Positions 16,979 to 25,900 of a stretch of DNA of 50,306 bases are shown here, in pieces. The notes beneath the pieces were generated by a model. That model searched no databases. It was not told where the DNA came from and worked only from the letters and a program-made list of their open reading frames with translations. Source of the DNA: Clostridia bacterium. Lineage in GTDB: Bacteria > Bacillota > Clostridia > Oscillospirales > CAG-272. Location of the stretch: the NCBI GenBank assembly GCA_017454525.1, contig JAFTCT010000104.1, positions 1 to 50,306 of the forward strand, written 5' to 3'. The translations under genes were made by a program, and so were the position numbers. How positions within the stretch are numbered: position 1 is the first letter of the stretch; the number at the start of each line of letters is the position of its first letter.

Positions 16979-19774
16979 TCAGTATCCGATCGTTCTGGCG
17001 ACCTGGAGACCTATGGCGTATCCTTCGCGCGTGACCGTGAAGAGATAGGTCCCTTTTTCGAGGTCCAGGACGAATTCGGTCGGTTCCTCTTTCAGTTCTC
17101 CCGAGAGAGTCCTGACGATCCTGCCGTCCGACGCGATCTTCAGTTCGAAGACGCCGCTCTTGTATTTCGGCGTCGAGGCGACGGTGACGACGGTTTTGCC
17201 GTTTTCTTCGCGTACCGAAACGGGACGTTCCACGCCGCTCGCGTCGCGGGCGTACCAGCGCAGTCCGTCGCTCCCGTCATCCTTGAAGACGCCGAACTTC
17301 TCGTCCTTGTACCCCAGTACGTATTCGGGCGCGTTCTTCAGCGCGAAGCGGATCTTTCCGTCTTCGCCGCGCGAGAAGGTCCAGCCCTGATAGTTTCTTG
17401 TCTTGCCCAGCAGGTTGAAGCGGACGCCGTTTCCGTCCGTGGGCGCGCCCGAGCCGGCGATATCCAGAACGTATTTCTGCGAGTAATTCATGATCGTGTA
17501 GGCGCCCCGGGTCTGATTATAGGTCACGGTGAAGTCGCGCGCGAACACGTCGTCGATCTTTCTGCCGTTGTCCCAGGCAAAGGTCATGTTGTTGGTCGCG
17601 AGCGACAGCGTTTTGCCGGTCTGGGCGTTTGTGAGGTTGTACGTTCCGTCGCCGAAGAGAGAACGCTCGCCCTTGCCGCTGCCCAGAGCGAAATAGAGCG
17701 TTCTGCCGCTCTTCAGACCGCCTTCGTTCTCGTCCGGCTTGACGCTTGCGATGATATTTTTGTTCTTGTCGACCAGCCGCAGTTCCAGCAGACGCGCGGT
17801 ACTGCCGCGCAGGGTGATCCCCCAGGAGAAATCGTCGATCGTATGATCGTCGTTGAACTGAAGCAGCTTATCGTAGCTGAAGGCGAACCAGCCGCTCTCG
17901 CTCTCCGTGGGGTCGGTCTTGCCCGAGAAGGAGAGCTTCTGTCCCTCCGTGCCGAGATCGGGGCGGGCGCCCTCGTTATAGCGCACGTCCATCATCGCGG
18001 GGATCGCGGTGGTGGTGAAGCCCTCTTTGTCGGTGCGCAGAAGGGTGATGTACAGGTTGTCGCGGCTGAGGATCTCGACGTTCACCTCGACCATCAGTTC
18101 GGGCAGACCGACCGAGATGTCCTTATCCCAGTAGACGAAACCGAGCGTGCCGCAGGCGTCGCAGCGGTTGTAATGCGTGACCTTCTCCTCGTTTGAGCAG
18201 AGCATCGCCCTGAAGGAGCCGTCCTCCAGAGCGGTCCTGCCGCCGAGGATAAAGGTGCAGTTCCTTACCGAGTCGGGGGTCGCGACGAGCGAGGGGGAAG
18301 AGCCGCTTGTCAGGTCCGAGCAGAGATATTTTCCTTCTCCCGACGCGTTCGCGGCGTAGAGCAGCCAGCCCTCGGATTTATCCTCCGGGAAGATATCCGC
18401 CTTGGGAATGAGGGCGAACACGCTGTGTTCTCCGGGGGTGGACGCCTTTCTTGCCATCGTTCTGCCGAAGTCGTTGTACACGAACCAGACGCCGTCGACC
18501 GGCTCGCAGATCGTATAGAGCGGATAGGTCTTTCCGTCGATCTCGGTCTCTCCCGCGGGATCGAAACGGAGGAAGGGGTTGACGTTCGTGTTGGGCATCC
18601 CGTATTCGGAGATGAGCGACGCGAAGGCGTTGCGCGCGGGCAGAAGCGCCATGCGCGTACTGTTGTATTCCTTGACGTTGAGTTCGGGGTAAACGGAGGT
18701 GTTGTTCATGGCGTCGTACATCATCCAGACGTTTCCGCTGTTCTTCCAGTCTCCCCAGGAATTGCGCACGAGGAAGGCGCCGCGCATCGTGACGCCGTTG
18801 ACCGTGACCTCGGCGTTGTCGTCGTAGCCGATGATGGCGACGCAGTGTCCGCCGGGATCGTCGGTGCCCGAGGCTCTCGCGCGGCTGCACCACAGTACGT
18901 ACTCGCCCTTCTTTGCAATGTCGCCGCTCTTCGTGATCTGCGCGTTCGACTCCCAGTAGCTGCTGGAGCCGGTGATGGCGACGGCGTTGCCGCGTGCGAC
19001 GGCGTCCTTGACGCGCAGAAGCAGTTTGTTGTTTCCGGAGGCGGTGAACAGCTGTCCGCCGGTATGGACTTCCTCAAAGTTCTTTAAGCGGTACATCATC
19101 GCGTCGATGAGCTGCCCTTCTCCGAGATCCCACGAACGGGTCTTCTCGGAAAAGAGGTTGGACGCGCCGTAGAAGCGCGTGGGATCGTAGGGCTCGAACT
19201 TGTCGTACACGCACTCGCTCATCGGCAGGGCGCCGTGATCCATGAGTACGCGGTAGCACATTTCGGTGTTGCCCATCGTGTAGTTATAGGTGAATTTCGC
19301 CGAAAAGGTCTTGGAGACGTCGCCCGAAGAGGGATCCCAGTCGATGCCGGGGAAATTGTGATTCATATACTGCGAGACGGCGACGGTGAACTGCGTGAAG
19401 GTCACGCCTTCGGAGGTGCAGGAGCCGATGCCGCCCTGATTGTCGACCAGCGGAAGATGCTTTGTGCCGACCAGCGTATAGGAGGAGGGCAGATCGTCAT
19501 AATCCGGTTCGGGAGTGGGGGTCGGTTCGGGCGTCGGCGTGGGCGTCGGCGTGGGAGTCGGCGTGGACGTCGGCACGGGGGTCGTTGCGGGCGTCGGCGT
19601 TTCTGCCGTCGGCGTGTCGACAGCCGTCGGATCTTCCGTCGGCGCGGGCGCCGTCGTGTCGGTCGCCGACGGAACAGTCGGCGTTCCGGCGGGAATATCC
19701 TCGTTCGCCGCGCACGCGGCGAGAACGGGAAGGATCAGAATGAAACATACGATGAGGGAAATGATCCTTTTCAA
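16979..19774 (-). CDS. C1A cysteine peptidase lipoprotein with Thr/Pro stalk and beta-trefoil domain (second copy)
   Basis: 931 residues, predicted lipid-anchored. It starts with TTG at 19774, again eight bases after GGAGG. The lipobox is VLAAC (Cys21), and a PTPTP stalk runs to about residue 92. The C1A domain has Gln113 and Cys119 in NQGGIGSCTS, His310 in GGHCVAIIGYDD and Asn338 in RNSWG, so it should be active. The rest parallels the downstream copy: an insert domain (about 360-500), the YWDKDISVGLPEL module (about 535-690), a trefoil-like region (about 710-840) and an Ig-like end. It sits second in the operon, 61 bp after the signal-less C1A gene and 44 bp before its sister. Sequence divergence between the sisters is considerable outside the catalytic motifs, so the duplication is not recent. 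Confidence 0.85.
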   Translation of the reverse strand: MKRIISLIVCFILILPVLAACAANEDIPAGTPTVPSATDTTAPAPTEDPTAVDTPTAETPTPATTPVPTSTPTPTPTPTPTPEPTPTPEPDYDDLPSSYTLVGTKHLPLVDNQGGIGSCTSEGVTFTQFTVAVSQYMNHNFPGIDWDPSSGDVSKTFSAKFTYNYTMGNTEMCYRVLMDHGALPMSECVYDKFEPYDPTRFYGASNLFSEKTRSWDLGEGQLIDAMMYRLKNFEEVHTGGQLFTASGNNKLLLRVKDAVARGNAVAITGSSSYWESNAQITKSGDIAKKGEYVLWCSRARASGTDDPGGHCVAIIGYDDNAEVTVNGVTMRGAFLVRNSWGDWKNSGNVWMMYDAMNNTSVYPELNVKEYNSTRMALLPARNAFASLISEYGMPNTNVNPFLRFDPAGETEIDGKTYPLYTICEPVDGVWFVYNDFGRTMARKASTPGEHSVFALIPKADIFPEDKSEGWLLYAANASGEGKYLCSDLTSGSSPSLVATPDSVRNCTFILGGRTALEDGSFRAMLCSNEEKVTHYNRCDACGTLGFVYWDKDISVGLPELMVEVNVEILSRDNLYITLLRTDKEGFTTTAIPAMMDVRYNEGARPDLGTEGQKLSFSGKTDPTESESGWFAFSYDKLLQFNDDHTIDDFSWGITLRGSTARLLELRLVDKNKNIIASVKPDENEGGLKSGRTLYFALGSGKGERSLFGDGTYNLTNAQTGKTLSLATNNMTFAWDNGRKIDDVFARDFTVTYNQTRGAYTIMNYSQKYVLDIAGSGAPTDGNGVRFNLLGKTRNYQGWTFSRGEDGKIRFALKNAPEYVLGYKDEKFGVFKDDGSDGLRWYARDASGVERPVSVREENGKTVVTVASTPKYKSGVFELKIASDGRIVRTLSGELKEEPTEFVLDLEKGTYLFTVTREGYAIGLQVARTIGY
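19499..19687 (-). repeat. Low-complexity coding repeat (Thr/Pro stalk, second copy)
   Basis: Repeats of GGCGTC/GGCGTG-type hexamers on the plus strand encode TPTPTP and PEPTP runs between Cys21 and the C1A domain of the second lipoprotein. The composition matches the stalk of the downstream paralogue. Confidence 0.7.
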
Positions 19775-19835
19775 AGCGATTGCCTCCTTTATGTATACGG
19801 CACGTCATACGTTCTGACGTGATCGCTGTTTTTGA

Positions 19836-21677
19836 TTATTCGAAACGGGCTTTTCTGAAAGGCGACGTGATCGCAGAGAGAACGTTCATGCCGCCGTCGC
19901 ACAGAGACGCTTCCGTGACGGTCGCTCTGCCGCTTCTGCCCTTGCGCAGTTCCAGACCCCAGATATAGTCGTCGAAAGCGCCGTTCCTGCCGCCGTAGAG
20001 CGGTTCGAGCGAGAAGGCGAGTTCTCCTTCGCAGGCGCCTCCGTCAAGGATCCCGTCGAAGTTCATATAGTCGCCCTTTTTGCGTTCGCCGAAGAAAGGA
20101 CGGCTGTTATTGTAACGGAACATCGCCGGCAGAAATTTGCGAACATGTCCGCTTTTTTTGCTTCTGCGCGTGACGTAGATCCTGAAGCAGTCGCGGTCGG
20201 TCGCGCTGACCGTGCATCTGACGTAGCGCTCGGGCATACCGATCGCCACGTCTTTGTGCCGGTCGATGAAGCAGAACTGATCGAGCGTCCAGATCCTTTC
20301 GGATCGCGCGTCCTTTCCGGCGGCGATCGTCAGACGGCCGTCAAAACCCGAGGGAGAATAGCTGTCGAGCAGCCAGGATTTTGCCTCGGGATAGCGCGCG
20401 CCGTTGTGCGTGGCGAGACTGCAGTCCCTGCCGGAGGCGGTAAAACTCACGCCCGCGTCCAGCACGCAGAACCCTCCGGGCGCCCCTTCCTTGTCGACCG
20501 CGTAGATCCAGTAACTGCCGCGGTATTCCTCTTTTTCATATTGTTTGTCCACGCCGGGGAAGGCGACGATCTCTTCGTACGGTACCGGCACGAAGCGGCG
20601 CGCGCCGTCCTCTGTCAGCGTGACCGCCCGGTCCTTGGCTTCGGGCGCGTAGGTGAGATATTTGCCGGTCGACGGATCGCAGATCCTGAACGCCGGATAC
20701 TCCTTTCCTTCAACGGTAAAGGAGCCGTCGCGGATGAAGCGCAGCGTCTGATTTTCCTTTGTCAGGGAGGGCGGGAACATCTTCGGCTTGTCCGCGGGCG
20801 TGAGGTGCATCGGTCCCGAGTAGAGTGCCGGATCGTTGAGGGCGCCGTATTCCGAAACGGTGTTGACCGCGTCGTACATCATCCAGACAAGACCGCCGTT
20901 CATCCAGCCGTCGCCGTAGGAATTGGCGATAAGGAAGGCGCCCTGCAGACGCACGCCGGCAAACTGCGCGGTGATCCCGTCGTCGTAGCCGACGATCGTC
21001 ACCTGATGTCCGCCCCCTCCGTTTCCCGCGGCGGCAACGCAGACGCGCTCGCCCTTTTTTCCGAGGTTTCCGCATCCGGTGACGTCGGTATAGACCCATC
21101 TGCCCAGGTAGCCGCCGGTCACGACCGCTTCGCCCGCGACGATCGCCTCCTTGATCCGCGCGAGCAGCGCCCGTCCCTCGGGGGAGGTCGTGAGTTTTTC
21201 GTTATAGGGCGGCTTCGTGAACCAGCGCTGATCGAATCCCTTCAGGCGGTAACGCAGCGCTTTCTCCATCTGTCCTTTTTTCACGAGAAAGGAGGTCGAG
21301 GCGGGGCAGCGCTTTCCGTCCCTGTCGCGCGGGATCGAGCCGCCGAGTACGCCCGGGCGTCCGGTATCGGCTTTTTCGAAGATCCCCTCGGTCTGCGGCA
21401 GCGCGCCGTGGAACGTCAGGAACTCGTAGACCCAGGCGGTGCCCGGTCCGACGATGTTGTAGGAATACTTCGGCGTGAAGGCGTCCCCGAAATTGTCGCG
21501 GGGGCAGAAATCCGACGCGGGATCCTTCTCGTGGATCAGCCGTGAAACGGCGTTTGAAAACTGATTGCGCATGATCGCCTGCGACGCGCAGGAGCCGATC
21601 GCGCCCTGATTGTCAACGGGCGGGAAGTGGGTGTCGCCCCAGATCGACGCGTAGGATGGCAGGGTCTGTTCTTTCAT
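19836..21677 (-). CDS. C1A cysteine peptidase without signal peptide, first gene of the peptidase operon
   Basis: 613 residues from the ATG at 21677, which follows GGAGGACGTAGAA; an ATG seven codons upstream would place this site inside the gene. The protein begins MKEQTLPSYASIWGD and goes straight into the C1A domain, with no hydrophobic leader or lipobox. Gln24 and Cys30 lie in NQGAIGSCAS, His224 in GGHQVTIVGYDD and Asn252 in ANSYG, where Tyr replaces the usual Trp. An insert (about 300-430) and the shared beta-rich module (IDRHKDVAIGMPE, about 450-600) complete it; there is no trefoil end. A consensus promoter and short leader show this is the native 5' end, not a truncation. It is probably cytosolic or exported by an unrecognised route. 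Three genes follow in the same unit. Confidence 0.83.
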   Translation of the reverse strand: MKEQTLPSYASIWGDTHFPPVDNQGAIGSCASQAIMRNQFSNAVSRLIHEKDPASDFCPRDNFGDAFTPKYSYNIVGPGTAWVYEFLTFHGALPQTEGIFEKADTGRPGVLGGSIPRDRDGKRCPASTSFLVKKGQMEKALRYRLKGFDQRWFTKPPYNEKLTTSPEGRALLARIKEAIVAGEAVVTGGYLGRWVYTDVTGCGNLGKKGERVCVAAAGNGGGGHQVTIVGYDDGITAQFAGVRLQGAFLIANSYGDGWMNGGLVWMMYDAVNTVSEYGALNDPALYSGPMHLTPADKPKMFPPSLTKENQTLRFIRDGSFTVEGKEYPAFRICDPSTGKYLTYAPEAKDRAVTLTEDGARRFVPVPYEEIVAFPGVDKQYEKEEYRGSYWIYAVDKEGAPGGFCVLDAGVSFTASGRDCSLATHNGARYPEAKSWLLDSYSPSGFDGRLTIAAGKDARSERIWTLDQFCFIDRHKDVAIGMPERYVRCTVSATDRDCFRIYVTRRSKKSGHVRKFLPAMFRYNNSRPFFGERKKGDYMNFDGILDGGACEGELAFSLEPLYGGRNGAFDDYIWGLELRKGRSGRATVTEASLCDGGMNVLSAITSPFRKARFE

Positions 21678-21712
21678 TTCTACGTCCTCCGAACTCATAA
21701 ACTACCACTTTA

Positions 21713-21741
21713 ATTATACTATACACCATATGAAAAGTCAA
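21713..21741 (-). promoter_or_regulatory. Sigma-A promoter of the C1A-murI operon
   Basis: On the minus strand TTGACT (21736-21741), 17-bp spacer, TATAAT (21713-21718). The predicted leader to the ATG at 21677 is only about 30 nt. Likely transcript: three C1A genes and murI, ending at 13198-13233. Confidence 0.85.
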
Positions 21742-21813
21742 GTGGAATTCGCAATTCGCCTTATCAAATTCGCACCGGCGGTTCTGTTAAAACGCCGGGC
21801 TTCCCGCCGCTTT

Positions 21814-22590
21814 TCATCCCAGCGCCACGTCGAGCGACATCATGGCGATAAAGCCGGCGATAAAGAGCAGCGCGCCGTTCTTCTTTCCGGCGCTTCTGCC
21901 GATCTCCGGCAGAAGCTCGCATGCGGCGACGCAGATCATCGCGCCCGCGGCGAAGGAGAGCGTATAGGGCAGGATCGCGCCGACGAACGACGTGAGCAGC
22001 AGCGTCAGCGCGGCGCCGGCTGGCTCGACCGCGCCCGACAGCACGCCGTATACGAACGATCTGCCTTTTCCCACGCCGCACGCCGCGGCGGGCAGGGATA
22101 CGATCGCGCCCTCCGGGATATTCTGCAGCGCGATCCCCAGAGAGAGAGCGAAGGCGCCGGAGGCGGCGACGGCGTTTCCGTTCAGCACGCCCGCCCACAG
22201 GACGCCGACCGCCATGCCTTCCGGCAGATTGTGCACCGTTACCGCCCAGATCAGCAGCGCCGTTCTCTTTTTTCCGGAGGGAAGCGCGTCGATGCGCTTC
22301 GACAGTCCCGGGAGCAGTCTGTCGAGCAGGAGGCAGAAGAGCGCGCCCGCGGTCACGCCGAGCGCCGGCGGCAGGAACTGCGGAAGAAACGACGTTTCCG
22401 CGCGCTCGATCGCCGGAAGCAGAAGCGACCAGACGGAAGCCGCGAGCATCACGCCGGCGGCGAACGCCGAGAGGGCGCCTTCCGCGTCGCCCGCCCTGTC
22501 CTTTTTTTTGAAAAACACCGCGGCGGCGCCCGCCGCCGTTCCGAAGAACGGAATGAGGATCCCGCACACCGCTTGCAGTTCTGTAGTCAA
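21814..22590 (-). CDS. ZIP-family divalent metal transporter
   Basis: 258-residue membrane protein of the ZIP/GufA type, likely importing zinc or another divalent cation. Eight or so hydrophobic segments are visible. The metal-binding helices carry HNLPEGMAVG (about residue 122) and QNIPEGAIVSLP (about 155), the paired family signatures. The start is TTG at 22590, ten bases after AAAGGA; a nearby ATG lies in another frame. The gene stands alone between the C1A operon and the GH89 gene. Two small palindromes lie just upstream and may be a metal-responsive operator, though I cannot assign a regulator. No terminator with a T-run is evident downstream. Confidence 0.85.
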   Translation of the reverse strand: MTTELQAVCGILIPFFGTAAGAAAVFFKKKDRAGDAEGALSAFAAGVMLAASVWSLLLPAIERAETSFLPQFLPPALGVTAGALFCLLLDRLLPGLSKRIDALPSGKKRTALLIWAVTVHNLPEGMAVGVLWAGVLNGNAVAASGAFALSLGIALQNIPEGAIVSLPAAACGVGKGRSFVYGVLSGAVEPAGAALTLLLTSFVGAILPYTLSFAAGAMICVAACELLPEIGRSAGKKNGALLFIAGFIAMMSLDVALG

Positions 22591-22619
22591 TTCGGTTATT
22601 TCCTTTCATTTTTATGACC

Positions 22620-22645
22620 GTGTGCGACGCACACTGCTAACAGTG
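22620..22645. promoter_or_regulatory. Adjacent palindromes upstream of the ZIP gene
   Basis: GTGTGCGACGCACAC (22620-22634) is a perfect 7-bp palindrome around one base. CACTG-CTAA-CAGTG (22632-22645) overlaps it. They lie 30-55 bp before the ZIP start, where a metalloregulator could bind. No clear -35/-10 pair was found for this gene. Confidence 0.35.
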
Positions 22646-22762
22646 TATGAAAAGAAGGCGCGCGCGGTCAGCGCCCGCGGCGCAAAGATCGCTCGCACGG
22701 TAAATTTCCCGCGCCGTGATATCCCGCGCCGGGAATCATATCCGCGGGCTTCAGACGGCGTC

Positions 22763-22826
22763 TTTTGCCCGGAGCAAATGATTTTGCCCGGAGCAAAAGA
22801 TTTTGCCCGGAGAAAAAGATTTTGCC
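22763..22826 (+). repeat. Tandem palindromic boxes, 19-bp period, abutting the GH89 promoter
   Basis: Units start at 22763, 22782, 22801 and 22820, exactly 19 bp apart. Unit 2 is the perfect palindrome TTTTGC-CCGGA-GCAAAA; unit 1 differs at its last base, unit 3 at one arm base (GAAAAA), and unit 4 is cut to TTTTGCC, which runs directly into the -35. This looks like a cluster of operators for a dimeric regulator with a CG-centred site, as in LacI-type sugar regulators; the regulator gene is not in the window. Confidence 0.65.
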
Positions 22827-22855
22827 TTGACAATCCGTTCGTTTTCGGCTACAAT
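22827..22855 (+). promoter_or_regulatory. Sigma-A promoter of the dockerin-GH89 gene
   Basis: TTGACA (22827-22832), 17-bp spacer, TACAAT (22850-22855), immediately after the tandem boxes. The leader to the ATG is about 57 nt. Confidence 0.85.
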
Positions 22856-22918
22856 GATGCTGCGGGGTCCGGTCGAAGACGCCCGCGGGCGGGCGTGTCG
22901 CCCGGGAAAGGAAATGAC

Positions 22919-25900
22919 ATGAACGGAAAAGTGAAACTCCTGTCGCTTCTCGTTTCGTTTTTGATGATCTTTGAAGCGGCGTCGATCGTTCTGCCGTCTG
23001 CGGCGGCGGTCGTATCCAACGTGGCGCAGGGAAAGAGCGTCAGCGGTCCCGGCAGTGGTCTTGCCAATGCCGTTGACGGCGATATCGGCTCCTTCTGGGA
23101 CGGCGGCGTCTGCCCCTGCGCGCTCACCGTCGACCTCGGAGAGGTGTACGACCTTCAGAGGATCACGCTGGTGACCTATTACGACGGTTCGCGCGCCTAT
23201 ACCTTTCAGATCTCGGTCTCGCTTGACGGCGAGAATTACGAGCTTTACGGCGCAAAGACCGACGGCGCCGTCAGCACTGCCGACGGCACGACTTATGTGA
23301 AGGACGTTTCCGCCCGTTACGTGAAGGCGGAGATCCTTTCGAATACCGCGAATCCCTCCGGTCATATCAACGAGATCTTCGTGTACGGCGCAAGGCAGGG
23401 CGCCGACGATACCGATCCGGGCGACCCCTCGAACGTCGCCTACGGCAAGCCGACGCGTTCGAGCAGTACGACGGGCGACAGCAGCGCCGTGACCGACGGA
23501 AACGACGCGACCTACTGGACGGGCAGGGATTTTCCCGCCTACGTCGACGTCGATCTGATGGACAACTACGCGCTGGAGCGCGTGAAGATCGTCATGCCCT
23601 CGGGCGCGTGGAGTTACGATCTCTACGGATCGATTGACGGGGTGTCCTTTGACAAGCTCGCTTCGCACGGCTATACGCAGGTGAAGTCCGGCGGCGACGT
23701 TTATGAGGTCGGCGGGGTCTACCGTATCCTGCGCGTCAACGTGACGACCTCCTCCTCGGGCCTGGGCGGAAACAGCCGCGTTTCGGAGGTCCGCGCATAC
23801 GGCGCGCTCTCCCCGACGCAGGTCGTCCCCACGCGCGAAAAAATGACCTTTACCGACTATCGCGCCTGGCTATCCGACCGGTACGGCGTGACGGTCGGCG
23901 AAAACTACGATATCTCCGAGACCTTCACCGACAAGGACACCTATGAGGCGCTTTACGGCATCGTTGAGCGGCTGCTCGGCGGCGAATACAGAGACTGGTT
24001 CGTCTTTGAGAAATGCCTCGACGATCTCGCGTTCGATCACTACGCTGTAACGACCGAAAATGGAAAAACGAAAATCGAGGGCAACAACGGCTCCTCCATG
24101 GCGGTCGGTCTCAACGCCTTCCTCAAGAAATACTGCGGCGTGCACATCTCCCAGCAGACGGCGAACGTGACCATGCCCGAAACGATGCCGGTCGTCGCCG
24201 GTTCGCTGACCGGCTCCTCGCCCTATGACGTGCGCTACGCCTACAACTACTGCACGCTCTCCTATACTATGCCGTTTTACGGCTTCGACGAATGGCAGAG
24301 GGAACTGGACTATCTCGCGCTTTCGGGCGTGAATCTGATCCTCGATACCACCGCGACCGAAGCGCTGTGGGTCTCTTATCTTCAGAAATTCGGCTATAAC
24401 GCCGACGACGCGAAGAATTTCGTTTCGGGCTACGCATACAAAGCGTGGTGGCTGATGGGCAATCTGGAGGGCTACGGCGGCAGCGTTTCCGATCAGTGGA
24501 TCCTCGACACGCTTGAACTGGCGCGCGTCAATCAGCGTTTCATGACGGTTCTGGGGATCGAGCCCTGCCTTCAGGGCTTCATGGGCACGCTGCCCACGAC
24601 CTTTGAGAAGATCGCCGGACCGGTCTTGTCCGAAAAGGGCTACGACGATATTTCGGAGTACATGGTCGCGCAGGGCGGCTGGTCGGGCTTCACCCGTCCC
24701 CCGCTGCTCAAGACCACGTACGACGGCTACGAAGAACTGGCGAACACCTTCTACGATACGCAGAAGGCGCTTTACGGCGATATCACGCACTACTACGCAG
24801 GAGATCTCGCGCATGAGGGCGGCGTGATCCCCGCGGATCTGTCGCGCAGCGAGATGTCGGGCGAGATCCTGCGCCACATGACCGAAAACGACGACAGGGC
24901 GGTCTGGGTCATCCAGTGCTGGTGGGGCAACCCCGAAAAGGCGGTGCTCGACGGCTTCGGCGCCGAAAACAGAGCAAGTCACCTGCTGGTGCTCGATCTG
25001 AACGCCACGATCTCCGCCAACTACGGCAACACCTCCACCTGGGGCGGCAGGGAATGGAACGGCTCGGGGTGGGTCTTCTGTATGCTCGACAACTTCGGCG
25101 GGCGCCCGGGCGTACACGGCGAACTGGAATTCATGAAGGACGAGATCCTCAGGGCGTACAATGATTCCGAACACTTGAAGGGGATCGGTCTTGTTTCCGA
25201 GGGCACGCAGATGAACCCGGTGGTGCAGGAGCTGCTCTGGGATATGGCGTGGCGCACCGAGGATTTCGATATGACCGAATGGCTGCACGCCTACGCCGCG
25301 CGCAGATACGGCGCGGAAAACGAAAATCTCAACGCCGCGTGGGACATCCTCCTCGAAACGGCTTACGGCTACGCCGGACCGCACGATTTCAATACCAATA
25401 CCATTCTCAATATGCTGCCCTCGTTCAGCCCCTCCTCGATCTCTGGCAGCACGACGGTCGATTACGACGCCGACGCCTTTGAGGAAGCGGTCGACCTGTT
25501 CATGGGCGAATTTGAGACCTTCAAGAATAAGGAAACGTATATTTACGACGCTGTGGACCTGCTCAAGCAGCTGCTGTCCAACAGCATGACGCTCTATTTC
25601 AACACCTTCGTCGCGGCGCGCGCCGAGGGTGAGCCCGAAGCCGCCGCGGATATGGCGGAGAAATTCATGGACGCTGTGCTGATCATGGACGAGGTCTGCG
25701 AATATGAGATCGACAGCACGATCGGCGAATGGGTCGGACGCATCGACCGCTTTATTTCCGATGACCGCACGGGCGCCTACGACGACTATTCGGTCGATAC
25801 GATGCGCTTCAACGCCAAGGCGATCATCACCGCCTGGTGCAGCAAGATCCTGCACGCCTACGCGTACCGGCAGTATTCCGGACAGATCAGGGATTACAAC

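Noticed and set aside
22763..22826. Short CRISPR-like or iteron array
   Set aside because: The period is 19 bp with no spacers, and it abuts a promoter rather than a replication gene, so an operator cluster is the better reading.
23870..25855. Long open frame on the minus strand, 661 codons
   Set aside because: It is antisense to the GH89 catalytic domain, rich in Arg, Val and His as expected from GC-rich shadow frames, and has no recognisable domain or ribosome binding site.
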